A program made the position numbers and the translations under genes. Shown here piece by piece: positions 35,261 through 44,056 of a DNA stretch of 64,000 nucleotides. Numbering within the stretch: the first letter of the stretch is position 1; every line of letters starts with the position of its first letter. The DNA is from Streptomyces sp. NBC_01217 (lineage in GTDB: Bacteria > Actinomycetota > Actinomycetes > Streptomycetales > Streptomycetaceae). Below the pieces are notes generated by a model. It was not told the origin of the DNA and searched no databases. It saw only the letters and a program-made list of their open reading frames with translations. The DNA is taken from assembly GCF_035994185.1 (NCBI RefSeq), contig NZ_CP108538.1:2418001-2482000 (forward strand), read 5' to 3'.

Positions 35261-36286
35261 TCAGATACGCACGCCGACCTGGAAGGTGCCGATGGTGTTC
35301 ATCGACTCGTAGCGGACCACCGCACCCGGCTTCGGGGCGTGCAGAACGGTGTTGTTGCCCGCGTAGAGGGCCACGTGCGAGGTGTTGTTGAAGAAGACCA
35401 GGTCGCCCGGCTTGAGGGCGCTGCGGCCTATCTGGGTGCCGTCGTTGATCTGGGTGTACGTGGTGCGGGTGATGTGGACGCCGGCCTGGGCGTAGGCCCA
35501 CTGGGTCAGGCCCGAGCAGTCGAAGGAGTTGGGGCCGGTGCCGCCGGAGACGTACGGCTTGCCCTGCTGGGTGGAGGCGGCCTGGAGGGCGGCGGCGCCA
35601 CGGGCGGAGGCGGGGACCTCGTTGCCGAGGTCGACCCGGTCACCGGCGGCGCGGCTGGCGCGCAGGTCGTCCTGGCGCATCTTCTCGCGCTCGGCGGCGG
35701 TCAGCGTGTTGAGCAGGCGCTGTGCCTCGGCGAGCTTGCCCTGGAACTTCTTCTTCTTCTCGCCGAGCGTCTTGCGCACGTCCGCGAGGTCACCGAGCTT
35801 GTCCTGGGCCTCCTTGCGCTCCTGCGCGAGGGCCCGCTGCTTGTCCTGGATCTTCTCCAGCGACTCGGTCTGCTTGGCCGTCAACTGGTCGAGGGCCGAG
35901 GCCTCGTCGAGGAAGCTGTCCGGGTCCGAGGCGAGGAAGAGCTGGACCGACGGGTCGATGCCGCCGGAGCGGTACTGCGCGGCGGCGAGCGAACCGAGGC
36001 CGCTGCGGAGCGTGTTGATCTCCTGCTGGCCGCGGGCCACCTTGTCCTGCAGCGCGCTGACTTCCTTCTCCAGCTTCTGCTGCTGCTCCTTGGCCCCGTT
36101 GAACTGCTCGGTGGCCGTCTCCGCCTCGTGGTAGAGCTTGTCGACCTTCGCCTTGACCTCGCTCTTCGTGGGCTTCGGGTCGGCGTGGGCCGCCTGGGAG
36201 GTCAGGGCCACGGCCGCGGCCGCGGTAGCGGTGAGCACGGTCACACGAGCGCGGCTCGGCTGCTTGGGTCGACGGTGGGACGCCAC
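35261..36286 (-). CDS. NlpC/P60 peptidoglycan hydrolase with coiled coil (second paralogue)
   Basis: The 341-residue protein is organised like its neighbour: signal peptide ending TSQAAHA, a Lys/Glu/Gln-rich coiled coil (about 40-215) and an NlpC/P60 domain with nucleophile in SFDCSGLTQWAY and histidine in TSHVALYAG. GTG at 36286 follows GAAGGAG at 9 nt. A c-di-AMP riboswitch lies upstream, so expression responds to c-di-AMP, as for other Streptomyces wall-lytic enzymes such as rpfA. Paralogy to the adjacent gene is clear over the full length. Confidence 0.92.
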   Translation of the reverse strand: MASHRRPKQPSRARVTVLTATAAAAVALTSQAAHADPKPTKSEVKAKVDKLYHEAETATEQFNGAKEQQQKLEKEVSALQDKVARGQQEINTLRSGLGSLAAAQYRSGGIDPSVQLFLASDPDSFLDEASALDQLTAKQTESLEKIQDKQRALAQERKEAQDKLGDLADVRKTLGEKKKKFQGKLAEAQRLLNTLTAAEREKMRQDDLRASRAAGDRVDLGNEVPASARGAAALQAASTQQGKPYVSGGTGPNSFDCSGLTQWAYAQAGVHITRTTYTQINDGTQIGRSALKPGDLVFFNNTSHVALYAGNNTVLHAPKPGAVVRYESMNTIGTFQVGVRI

Positions 36287-36310
36287 GGAGGCGAGCTCCT
36301 TCTTCCTCGA

Positions 36311-36420
36311 GCCGCCTACCGGGCTGTGGGGACTGAGATCCCCGGCTCCGTGCACGTCACGGACTCGGCGGTTCCCTCGCCGTCACCCCGGATGGGTGAT
36401 CAACCGTGCGAAGGTTCGAG
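36311..36420 (-). ncRNA. c-di-AMP riboswitch (ydaO-yuaA class)
   Basis: On the minus strand the leader reads CACGGTTGATCACCC, then GGGGTGACGGCGAGGGAACC, GCCGAGTCCGTG, GGAGCCGGGGATC and closes with CAGCCCGGTAGGCGG. These are the conserved blocks of the ydaO class as it appears in Streptomyces leaders of wall hydrolase genes. It ends 25 nt before the NlpC/P60 start. High c-di-AMP normally switches such genes off. Boundaries are approximate. Confidence 0.85.
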
Positions 36421-36569
36421 GCCCGACCCTAGTGACCATCTTGTGATCAGTTCAAATCCTCACAAGAAAAATCTCGTCACAGGAGATACTTCTTTACCCA
36501 CATCACACAGGGTGTAGCGGTGACTTGACGGTCCGTTCCCTGATTTCCGCCGAGAACCGACAAGTGCCA

Positions 36570-37934
36570 CTAAACGCGCGAAAGGCGCTTCAGGAGCAAG
36601 ACGGACGCAACGGGCCTGGCACCCGCTTTCGCCACTCCGTCGGCGACTTCGCGGTCGGTGGAGACCACCACGACCGGCCGGCCCGGCGGTTCGGCGCGCG
36701 CCAGCTGCCGGATGAGCTCGTCGGCGGTCACTCCGGGCTTGCTGAACAGCACCCGGACCCCGCGCGGCGGTGCGAGCAGCACCGGGGCGGCCAGCTCGGC
36801 CCCGTCGAAGACACAGGTCATCTCGGCGCCGGTCTGCGCCGCGAGGACCGCGAGACCGCCCAGCAGCCGCAGCCGCTGCTTCTCCAGCGGCAGCTGCGGA
36901 TAGCCGGTCTTGGTGACGTTGTAGCCGTCCACGATCAGATGCGCCTGCGGCAGCGCGAGCAACTGGTCGAGCAGGGCCGGATCGGTCTCCGAAAGGGCCC
37001 TGGCGGCAATGTCCTTGGGCGACATCCTGCCCGGCTCGACCGCGTCGGCACTGTCGGCGGGGCGGATCGAGGAGGGCGGCAGGGCCAGTTCGCGACGGAG
37101 TCCGCTGGCCGCGTCGAGCACGGTGTCCAGCAGCAGCCGCAGCCGCATGTCCTCGACCGAGCGACCCTCCCTGGCGGCCCTGCGGCCCGCCTCCACGGAC
37201 GCCTCGGCCTCTGAGAGCCGCGCCTTGAGCCGACGGGCCTCGCTCTCGGCCGCGGAGACCTGGAAGGCCGCCTCGGACCGTACGGCGTCGGTCTCGGCCC
37301 GGCTGCGGCGCAACGCGGCCTCGCCGCGCTTGACCTCGTTGACGGCGCTGCGCAGTTTGCGCTGAAGGGACTCGGCTTCCTTGCGCGCCACGTCCAGCTC
37401 GGCGCGGAGCCTTTCGGTCTCGCTCTTCGTCTGGGTGCGGGCCTGGGCGAGTTCTTCGCGCAGCCGTTCCAGCTCTCGGCGGCTCTCCTCGTCGGCGCGC
37501 TCGGCATCGGCCCGCTGGGCCTCCTCACCGGCTGCGGCGACCAGCTTCACCCAGCCGGCCGGGCGCAGCACATAGGCCGCGGCGGCCACGTCGACGGGGT
37601 CGGCGGCGGCGGGCGGCGATCCGGCCTCCAGCGCGGCCGTCAGCTCCGGCTGCCCCTCCCTGAGCCGTTCGCCGATGCGCTGCCGGAACAGCGCGTCGCC
37701 CTCCAGGGCGGCCGCCATCGCGTTCCCTGCGAACTTGGCGCGCCGGGTCGGGGTGAAGCGGGCGTACTGCCTCAGCTGGGCCGGGAGTTCGGGGACCGTC
37801 AGGCCGCCGAACGCGTCCGAGACCAGCGCGACGACCCGTCGCCGTACGCCTTCGGGCAGCGGGCGGTCGAGCGCCTCGACGGCTTCGCCGGCCGCCTCGG
37901 CCGACTCGGCGCCGCTAGCGGGCTGCTCCACCAT
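36570..37934 (-). CDS. NYN-domain RNA-binding/nuclease-like protein with coiled coil
   Basis: The 454-residue protein has a helical N-terminal domain (about 20-130), a long Glu/Arg-rich coiled coil (about 140-265) and a C-terminal YacP-like NYN (PIN-like) domain with LIVDGYNVTKTGYP, MTCVFDGAE and VVVVSTDREVADG. NYN domains carry acidic residues that bind metal and cut RNA. The Asp residues of VDGYN, FDG and STD are present, so nuclease activity is possible. A terminator is not obvious downstream; the riboswitch-led gene follows. Confidence 0.85.
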   Translation of the reverse strand: MVEQPASGAESAEAAGEAVEALDRPLPEGVRRRVVALVSDAFGGLTVPELPAQLRQYARFTPTRRAKFAGNAMAAALEGDALFRQRIGERLREGQPELTAALEAGSPPAAADPVDVAAAAYVLRPAGWVKLVAAAGEEAQRADAERADEESRRELERLREELAQARTQTKSETERLRAELDVARKEAESLQRKLRSAVNEVKRGEAALRRSRAETDAVRSEAAFQVSAAESEARRLKARLSEAEASVEAGRRAAREGRSVEDMRLRLLLDTVLDAASGLRRELALPPSSIRPADSADAVEPGRMSPKDIAARALSETDPALLDQLLALPQAHLIVDGYNVTKTGYPQLPLEKQRLRLLGGLAVLAAQTGAEMTCVFDGAELAAPVLLAPPRGVRVLFSKPGVTADELIRQLARAEPPGRPVVVVSTDREVADGVAKAGARPVASVLLLKRLSRV

Positions 37935-37968
37935 CCGTCACCCCAAATCGTCTGTCCGCGCGGCTCCG

Positions 37969-38211
37969 TCAGGAGTCGGCACCCGGCCTGTCCACCAGTT
38001 CGATCTGATCCACCGCATTGCACCAACGGCAGCGCACCGACTCGATGGTCTCACTGACCACCTCGCGTTCCTCGACGGTGGACTCCCCGGCCAGGTCGAG
38101 GTGGACGTACTCGACGACCTTCGAGGAGCGCGTCACGTCGAACCGCGTGAGATTCCCACAGAGCGTGCAGCGCCAGCGGGTCCCGTCGGTCGGCTGGGGA
38201 ACCGTCGTCAT
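37969..38211 (-). CDS. Small zinc-ribbon protein
   Basis: The 80-residue protein has two CxxC knuckles, CTLCGN and CRWCNA, 40 residues apart, a likely structural zinc site. The ATG at 38211 (MTTVPQP) has AGAGGAC before it; the frame extends upstream to 38325 without a site. It lies 34 bp before the NYN gene on the same strand and may be co-transcribed. Function unknown; nucleic-acid or protein binding is possible. Confidence 0.8.
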   Translation of the reverse strand: MTTVPQPTDGTRWRCTLCGNLTRFDVTRSSKVVEYVHLDLAGESTVEEREVVSETIESVRCRWCNAVDQIELVDRPGADS

Positions 38212-38372
38212 CGTGCGTCCTCTTTCGTCGAGCCTCGTGCCGTCTGCTTCAAGGATCTCGCGGTGCACCGTCGAACTGCGGATGTCCTGCCGTAACCCTA
38301 CGGCCTCGCCGCATCCCCCCGACACGGCGAGGCGGTCTGTCCCGTTCCCTCCGCTTGCGTCATGCTCTGTTC

Positions 38373-39128
38373 ATGATCGATCGGCGGGCTGCGGCCGACA
38401 GATTCACGAGCGGAATGCTACGGACGGTCGCCTCGGGCGGACCGCCGGTGACCCATGCCCTGATCGCCCTGTGCGCCCTGGTCTTCCTGATCAGCCCGCT
38501 CTCCGGGTTCAACCCGCCGTCCTCCGGCACCCCCGACGCCCTGCTGGCCGCCCAGGCAGGGTACTTCGAGCGCTGGGGCGTGATCCCGAGCGAGCTGTGG
38601 GACGGTTCCGCACGCGCCCTGCTCACCCCGCTCACCGCCCTCTTCGTGCACGGCAGCTGGCTGCATCTGCTCGGCAACATGCTCTTCCTGTACGTGTTCG
38701 GGGCGATGGCCGAGGAGCGCATGGGGCATGCCGAGTTCGTCTTCTTCTACGTGACCTGCGGATATCTCGCCCTGGTCGGCTACGCGGCCGCGCACGCCAC
38801 GTCCGACCAGACGCTCGTGGGCGCCTCGGGGGCCATCTCCGCGGTGCTGGGGGCCTTCCTGTACCTGTTCCCCCGGGCCCGGGTCACCAGCCTGTTCCCG
38901 TTCCTCTTCTTCCTGCCGCTGCGCTTCCCCGCCTGGATCGTGCTGATCTTCTGGTTCGTCCTGCAGTGGCTGGCGGTCCAGGGCGCGGGCAGCGGGGGCC
39001 CCGGCGTGGCCTATCTGGCCCATGTGGTCGGCTTCGCCCTCGGCTTCCTCTACGCCTGGGGGCGCTACCGGCGTACGGATAGAGTGAAGTCTCCAGCCAC
39101 GGCCACCGAGGGAGAAAGCCAGCCGTGA
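38373..39128 (+). CDS. Rhomboid family intramembrane serine protease
   Basis: The 251-residue protein has six membrane segments. The catalytic serine is in VGASGAISAVLGAFL (GxSG), the histidine in the last segment AHVVGFALGF, and the HGSWLHLLGNMLFL segment carries the conserved His/Asn oxyanion residues. Rhomboids cleave membrane-embedded substrates. ATG at 38373 is preferred to a frame start at 38355. The stop overlaps the next start (GTGA). Confidence 0.9.
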   Translation: MIDRRAAADRFTSGMLRTVASGGPPVTHALIALCALVFLISPLSGFNPPSSGTPDALLAAQAGYFERWGVIPSELWDGSARALLTPLTALFVHGSWLHLLGNMLFLYVFGAMAEERMGHAEFVFFYVTCGYLALVGYAAAHATSDQTLVGASGAISAVLGAFLYLFPRARVTSLFPFLFFLPLRFPAWIVLIFWFVLQWLAVQGAGSGGPGVAYLAHVVGFALGFLYAWGRYRRTDRVKSPATATEGESQP

Positions 39129-39406
39129 TCACCGCGATCGTGCTCATCAAAACCAGCGTGGACCGGATTCCCGAGATCGCCGAGGCCATCGCCGCGCTGG
39201 ACAGCGTCAGCGAGGTCTTCTCGGTCACCGGTACGTACGACCTGATCGCCATGGTCCGGGTGGCCAAGCACGACGATCTGGCGGACGTGATCCCCGGCCG
39301 GATCAGCAAGATCCCCGGCGTCGAGGCCACCGACACGCATGTGGCCTTCCGTACGTACTCGCAGCATGACCTGGAGGCCGCGTTCGCCATCGGCCTCGAC
39401 GCGTAG
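39125..39406 (+). CDS. Stand-alone Lrp/AsnC RAM (ligand-binding) domain protein
   Basis: The 93-residue protein is only the C-terminal alpha/beta sandwich of the Lrp/AsnC family: VSEVFSVTGTYDLIAMVRV, then PGVEATDTHVAFRTY. There is no helix-turn-helix. Such stand-alone RAM proteins bind amino acids or other small molecules and associate with partners. It starts GTG, overlapping the rhomboid stop by 4 bp, so the two are translationally coupled. Confidence 0.9.
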   Translation: MITAIVLIKTSVDRIPEIAEAIAALDSVSEVFSVTGTYDLIAMVRVAKHDDLADVIPGRISKIPGVEATDTHVAFRTYSQHDLEAAFAIGLDA

Positions 39407-39424
39407 CCACGCCGCTCGTCACGG

Positions 39425-39480
39425 CGTAGCACTTCGGCGGGGGACGGGCTCGGCTGCCCGTCCCCCGCCGAAGTGCTACG
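39425..39480. terminator. Very strong bidirectional terminator
   Basis: Perfect 25-bp arms (39425-39449 and 39456-39480) with a 6-nt loop sit between the RAM gene stop and the convergent aminotransferase stop at 39487. Confidence 0.93.
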
Positions 39481-39486
39481 AGCCGC

Positions 39487-40863
39487 TCAGAGCTGCGCCG
39501 CTCCCCGGTCCGGGACGCAGCGGCCGTCCTCGGTGCGGTACTTCCACCGCGCGCCCTTGCTCACCAGCTCCTTGACCGCGCGGACGAAGCGCTCGATGTG
39601 CTCGTCCGGCGTTCCGGCCCCGAAGCTCACCCGGATCGCGTTGAGCGACCGCTCGCCCGGCTCGGCCTCCGGTGCGCCGCACTCGCCCGGGTCCTGCGGG
39701 TCGCTGCCGAGCAGGGTGCGCACCAGCGGGTGGGCGCAGAACAATCCGTCGCGGACCCCGATGCCGTACTCGGCGGAGAGTGCGGCGGCGAAGTGCGAGC
39801 TGTTCCAGCCCTCCACCACGAAGGAGATGACGCCGACCCGCGGGGCGTCGTCGCCGAACAGTGAGAGCACCTTGACCTCGGGGACGTCGGCGAGACCGGC
39901 CCGGACCGCGGTGACGAGGTGCTGCTCCCGGGCGACGAGGTTGTCGAAGCCCGCCTCGGTGAGCGCCTTGCAGGCGGAGGCGATGGAGTACACGCCGATG
40001 ACGTTGGGGGAGCCGGCCTCGTGGCGGGCGGCGGTGGAGTGCCACTCCACGTCCACTCCCCCGTCGGTGCGGCGGGCGACCTTGCGCGAGGCGCCGCCGC
40101 CGGCCAGGTACGGCTCGGCGTCCTGCAGCCAGTCGGCGCGGCCCGCGAGGACACCGGAGCCGAACGGCGCGTACAGCTTGTGTCCGGAGAAGGCGACCCA
40201 GTCGACGTCCAGCTCGGTGATGTCGACGGGGTGGTGCGGGGCGAGCTGCGCGGCGTCCAGCACGATGCGGGCGCCGTGGGCGTGCGCGGCGGCCGCCAGC
40301 TCCTTGACCGGCCACAGTTCGCCGGTGACGTTGGAGGCGCCGGTGACGCAGACCAGCGCGGGACCGTAGGGGTCGCGGTCGGCGAGCGCCCGCTCCAGCG
40401 TCTTGACGGCCTGGGCCGGGGTGCGGGGAGCGTTCAGATAGGTCACCCGGGCATCGCGCCACGGCAGCAGCGAGGCGTGGTGCTCGGTCTCGTACACGAA
40501 GACCTGGCAGTCGGCGGGAACGACGGCGGCCAGCAGGTTGAGGGAGTCGGTGGTCGAGCGGGTGAAGATCACCTGGTCCTCGGCGCGGCAGCCGAGGAAC
40601 TCCGCGACCGCCTTGCGGCTGTTCTCGAAGAGGTCCGTGGAGAGTTGCGAGAGGTACCCGGCGCCGCGGTGGACGCTGCCGTAGTACGGGGCGTACGCGG
40701 CGACGTCGTCCCAGACCCGCTGCAGGGCCGGGGCGCTGGCGGCGTAGTCGAGGGCCGCGTAGGTGACTTCACCGCCGGTGACCAGCGGAACCGTTACATC
40801 CTTGCCCAGAACCGGCAGAGGGGCACAAAGCGACTGGTCGGCGGCGGTGGTGAGGACAGACAT
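39487..40863 (-). CDS. Class V aminotransferase (cysteine desulfurase-like)
   Basis: The 458-residue PLP enzyme has the class V features: DYAASAPALQ, FTRSTTDSLNL, ETEHHASLLPW, the Asp in IVLDAAQLAPH, and the PLP lysine in FSGHKLYAPFGSG. The C-terminal loop contains LFCAHPLVRTLLG, the region that carries the active Cys in desulfurases, so SufS/CsdA-like activity is possible but not certain. The ATG at 40863 has GGGAG upstream. A long, structured, 378-bp region precedes it. Confidence 0.88.
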   Translation of the reverse strand: MSVLTTAADQSLCAPLPVLGKDVTVPLVTGGEVTYAALDYAASAPALQRVWDDVAAYAPYYGSVHRGAGYLSQLSTDLFENSRKAVAEFLGCRAEDQVIFTRSTTDSLNLLAAVVPADCQVFVYETEHHASLLPWRDARVTYLNAPRTPAQAVKTLERALADRDPYGPALVCVTGASNVTGELWPVKELAAAAHAHGARIVLDAAQLAPHHPVDITELDVDWVAFSGHKLYAPFGSGVLAGRADWLQDAEPYLAGGGASRKVARRTDGGVDVEWHSTAARHEAGSPNVIGVYSIASACKALTEAGFDNLVAREQHLVTAVRAGLADVPEVKVLSLFGDDAPRVGVISFVVEGWNSSHFAAALSAEYGIGVRDGLFCAHPLVRTLLGSDPQDPGECGAPEAEPGERSLNAIRVSFGAGTPDEHIERFVRAVKELVSKGARWKYRTEDGRCVPDRGAAQL

Positions 40864-41241
40864 GGCGAACTCCCGTAAGGGGCAAACGAATCGCATGCGC
40901 CGGCGGATACGCGGCAGCGCAGCGTGAAGTGAAAAAGGGTGTGCGGAGGAGGGCCGGAAAAGCCCTATCGCATTCGCGTGCTCACAAGAGACTCCCTAGG
41001 GACCAGGACCCCGGGGGCTGGCATTCACAGATGCCGAGGGGCCCGCGCTTGCCGCAGACCTCGCTGCCTGCGGCCTGGTCTTCACCCGGGGCACCCCGCC
41101 ACGGACGGAGGGTTGCCGGACAGCGGGCCGGGGCCGTAGTCGCTGTCACTCATGACCTGCCCAGCATCTTGCCATACGTACGGCGACGCGCAAGGGCGCG
41201 GTCCAGGATCCGGACCGCGCCCCGCGTCACATTCCGTCCGT
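40864..41241 (-). other. Long intergenic leader upstream of the aminotransferase gene
   Basis: This 378-bp stretch holds no strong gene. It contains a 6-bp stem CCGCAG/CTGCGG near 41050-41075, a palindrome TCCCTAGGGA near 40992-41001, and a GGGC/GCCC hairpin near 40950-40965. Two short frames on the minus strand (24 codons at 41153-41082, and 55 codons at 41149-40982) are possible. The length and structure suggest a regulated leader, but I recognise no riboswitch. Confidence 0.4.
40982..41149 (-). CDS. Possible small Cys-containing protein (low confidence)
   Basis: A GTG-started frame of 55 codons with four cysteines (ARCP, EVCGKRG and ICECQPP) lies 118 bp before the aminotransferase. The C-terminal part is glycine- and proline-rich with paired cysteines, which looks unlike random antisense reading, but there is no clear ribosome-binding site. 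It might be a leader peptide sensing cysteine or sulfur. It may equally be non-coding. Confidence 0.2.
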   Translation of the reverse strand: MTATTAPARCPATLRPWRGAPGEDQAAGSEVCGKRGPLGICECQPPGSWSLGSLL

Positions 41242-42306
41242 TCAGGCGTTGCTGACCGCCACCCAGCGCTCCAGCGCCCGGCGGGCCGCTCCCGAGTCGA
41301 TGGACTCGGCGGCCTTCGCGATCCCGGCGGCGAGCTGCTCGCTCAGCGTGCCGTCCGTCGGGTCCAGGGCCACCAGCGCCGCCGCCGAGTTGAGCAGCAC
41401 GGCATCGCGTACGGGCCCCCGCTCACCGGCCAGCACCCGGCGGGCCACATCCGCGTTGTACGAGGCGTCGGCGCCTCGCAGCGCCTGTGTCGGCACCAGC
41501 TCCAGACCGACGTCGCGCGGGTCGAAGGCCTCCTCGCGCACCGCTCCGTCCCGGACCACCCAGACCCGCGAGGTCGAGGTCGTCGTCAGCTCGTCCAGCC
41601 CGTCGTCACCGCGGAAGACCAGCGCCGAATTGCCGCGCTCGGCGAGGACACCGGCGACGATGGGAGCCATCCGCAGATCGGCGACGCCGACCGCCTGGGA
41701 GCGCACCCTGGCCGGGTTGGTGAGCGGGCCGAGGATGTTGAACGTGGTCTGGGCGCCGAGCTCCTTGCGGGCCCTCGCGGCGTGGCGCAGGGCAGGGTGG
41801 AACTTCACCGCGAAGCAGAAGGTGATGCCCGCCTCCTCGGCCACCTCGACGACCCGCTGGGCGTTGAGCTCCAGATTGACGCCGAGCTTCTCCAGCACGT
41901 CGGAGGAACCGCTCGCCGACGAGGAGGCGCGGTTGCCGTGCTTGACGACCTTGGCGCCGGTGCCCGCGATGACGATCGCGGACATCGTGGAGATGTTGAC
42001 CGTCTTGGCGAGGTCGCCGCCGGTGCCGACGATGTCGACCGTACGGCCGGGTACATGGATGGTGTTGGCATGCTCGTACATCGCACGCACCAGGCCGGAC
42101 ACCTCGTCGACCGTCTCGCCCTTGGCACGCAGGGCCACCGCGAAACCGGCGATCTGCACATCGGTCGCCTCGCCGCTCATGATGCGGTCCATCGCCCACG
42201 CGGTGTCGTCCGCGCTCAGGTTCTCGCCGCGCAGCAGGGGGTTCAGCACGCCGGGCCAGGAACGGTCCGCCACGCTGTCGCCGCCGACCGGGGTCACAAC
42301 GTTCAT
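41242..42306 (-). CDS. trpD: Anthranilate phosphoribosyltransferase
   Basis: The 354-residue protein transfers phosphoribosyl from PRPP to anthranilate, the second step of tryptophan synthesis. It has [21 protein letters not shown] (PRPP and Mg sites), [29 protein letters not shown] and MAPIVAGVL. The ATG at 42306 has AGGAGCGGACC before it. It stands alone, far from trpEG in the window (25 kb), and next to the respiratory operon, exactly as Rv2192c adjoins Rv2193-Rv2196 in M. tuberculosis. Confidence 0.95.
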   Translation of the reverse strand: MNVVTPVGGDSVADRSWPGVLNPLLRGENLSADDTAWAMDRIMSGEATDVQIAGFAVALRAKGETVDEVSGLVRAMYEHANTIHVPGRTVDIVGTGGDLAKTVNISTMSAIVIAGTGAKVVKHGNRASSSASGSSDVLEKLGVNLELNAQRVVEVAEEAGITFCFAVKFHPALRHAARARKELGAQTTFNILGPLTNPARVRSQAVGVADLRMAPIVAGVLAERGNSALVFRGDDGLDELTTTSTSRVWVVRDGAVREEAFDPRDVGLELVPTQALRGADASYNADVARRVLAGERGPVRDAVLLNSAAALVALDPTDGTLSEQLAAGIAKAAESIDSGAARRALERWVAVSNA

Positions 42307-42376
42307 GGTCCGCTCCTGGGGTCCATAGCCGAAATTGGGGTTCTCCCCCACCCTATCGAGCACCGGGGACAGCGAA

Positions 42377-42405
42377 GAGCCCCGTCCATCGGATGAACGG
42401 GGCTC
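42377..42405 (-). terminator. Terminator of the ctaE-qcrCAB operon
   Basis: A 14-bp inverted repeat with one mismatch (arms 42377-42390, 42392-42405; practical loop of about 5-7 nt) starts 26 bp past the qcrB stop. It also lies upstream of trpD. Confidence 0.8.
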
Positions 42406-42430
42406 CTGCTGTGGCGATCAGTTCAGGCGA

Positions 42431-44056
42431 TCAGTGGTGGCCGTGGCCGCTGGTGATCTCCTTGTACTCCTCGGTGGTGGGCTTGGCGATCTGGTTGTCC
42501 TCGCCGTAGTAGCCCTTGCTGAGCCTGGCCCGCAGCTTCTGCAGCGCGGGCACCTTGCGCTCGACACCGTTCTCGTCGACCGTCGGGCCGATCTCGACCG
42601 GCTTGTACTGCTCGTGCGCGGTGAGCGTGTGCAGCTGCTCGGGGCCGAGCGGCTCGTGGATCTCGACGAACTCACCGTGCGGCAGGCGCTTGATGATGCC
42701 GGACTCGCGCCCGTGCAGCACCTTCTCCTTGTCGCGGCGCTGGAGGCCGAGGCAGATCCGCCTGGTGGCGATGAACGCGATGACCGGGCCGACGAAGATG
42801 AAGATCCGGACGAACCAGGAGATGGCGTTCAGCGACAGGTGGAAGTGCGTGGCCCACAGGTCGTTGCCACCGCCGATGAAGACGATGACGTACTCGGTGA
42901 TCCAGGCGACGCCGAAGGCCGTCCGGGTCGGGGCGTTGCGCGGGCGGTCCAGGATGTGGTGCTCGCGCTTGTCGCCGGTGACCCAGGACTCGACGAACGG
43001 GTAGACCGCGATGATCGCGAGCACCAGTCCGAAGGCCATCAGCGGGATGAACACACCCAGGACGAGCGTGTGACCCCAGAGGTTGATCTCCCAGCCCGGC
43101 ATCACTCGGATCAGACCCTCGGCGAAGCCCATGTACCAGTCGGGCTGGGCGCCGGTGGACACCTGGTCCGGACGGTAGGGGCCGATGGCCCAGATCGGGT
43201 TGATCGAGGCGATCGCCGAGATGACGGCGATGATGCCGAAGACCAGGAAGAAGAAGCCGCCGGCCTTCGCCATGTACACCGGCAGCAGCGGCATGCCGAC
43301 CACGTTCTTGTTGGTGCGGCCGGGACCCGCGAACTGCGTGTGCTTGTGGTAGAAGACCAGGATCAGGTGCGCCACCAGCAGGCCGAGCATGATGCCCGGC
43401 AGCAGCAGGATGTGGATCGAGTAGAACCGGGCGACGAAGTCGTGGCCGGGGAACTCTCCGCCGAACAGGAACATCGAGATGTACGTGCCGACGATCGGCA
43501 TCGACAGGATCGCGCCCTGGGTGAAGCGGACACCCGTACCGGAGAGCAGGTCGTCCGGGAGCGAGTAGCCGGTGAAGCCGGTGAACATGCCCAGCACGAA
43601 CAGCAGGAAGCCGAACAGCCAGTTGATCTCACGCGGCTTGCGGAACGCACCCGTGAAGAAGACGCGCATCATGTGCACGAACATGCCGGCCAGGAAGATC
43701 AGCGCGGCCCAGTGGTGGATCTGGCGGACCAGGAGACCACCGCGGACGTCGAAGCTGATGTCCAGCGTCGAGGCGTAGGCCTCGGACATCCGGATGCCCT
43801 GCATCGGCTCGTACGAGCCGTGGTACACGACCTCGTTCATGCTCGGGTGGAAGAACAGCGTCAGATACACACCCGTGAGGATGATGATGATGAAGCTGTA
43901 GAGGGCGATCTCACCGAGCATGAAGGACCAGTGGTCCGGGAAGATCTTGCGCATGTTGGACTTGGCCAGGGAGTAGATCCCGAGCCGGCCGTCCGCCCAG
44001 TCGGCCACCCGCTCACCGGCGGGCGCTTTGCGCTGTGTGTCGGTCGCAGTACTCAT
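42431..44056 (-). CDS. qcrB: Cytochrome bc1 complex cytochrome b subunit
   Basis: The 541-residue membrane subunit oxidises menaquinol and holds two b hemes. The N-terminal b domain has the heme ligands in RQIHHWAALIF and FYSIHILLLPG, and the Q-site in PVVGTY-type IPIVGTYI. The C-terminal part has PDWYMGFAEGLIRV in place of PEWY, as in other actinobacteria. A long cytoplasmic tail (about residue 430 onward) is the actinobacterial extension. Its start overlaps the qcrA stop by 4 bp. Part of the bcc-aa3 supercomplex. Confidence 0.95.
   Translation of the reverse strand: MSTATDTQRKAPAGERVADWADGRLGIYSLAKSNMRKIFPDHWSFMLGEIALYSFIIIILTGVYLTLFFHPSMNEVVYHGSYEPMQGIRMSEAYASTLDISFDVRGGLLVRQIHHWAALIFLAGMFVHMMRVFFTGAFRKPREINWLFGFLLFVLGMFTGFTGYSLPDDLLSGTGVRFTQGAILSMPIVGTYISMFLFGGEFPGHDFVARFYSIHILLLPGIMLGLLVAHLILVFYHKHTQFAGPGRTNKNVVGMPLLPVYMAKAGGFFFLVFGIIAVISAIASINPIWAIGPYRPDQVSTGAQPDWYMGFAEGLIRVMPGWEINLWGHTLVLGVFIPLMAFGLVLAIIAVYPFVESWVTGDKREHHILDRPRNAPTRTAFGVAWITEYVIVFIGGGNDLWATHFHLSLNAISWFVRIFIFVGPVIAFIATRRICLGLQRRDKEKVLHGRESGIIKRLPHGEFVEIHEPLGPEQLHTLTAHEQYKPVEIGPTVDENGVERKVPALQKLRARLSKGYYGEDNQIAKPTTEEYKEITSGHGHH

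Noticed and set aside
36440-36466. CTTGTGA/TCACAAG as a CRP or Rex site.
   Set aside because: The spacer is 13 bp, too long for either consensus; noted only under the riboswitch finding.
41082-41153. A 24-codon ATG frame before the aminotransferase as a leader peptide.
   Set aside because: One Cys only, no amino-acid run and no adjacent terminator; weaker than the overlapping 55-codon frame.
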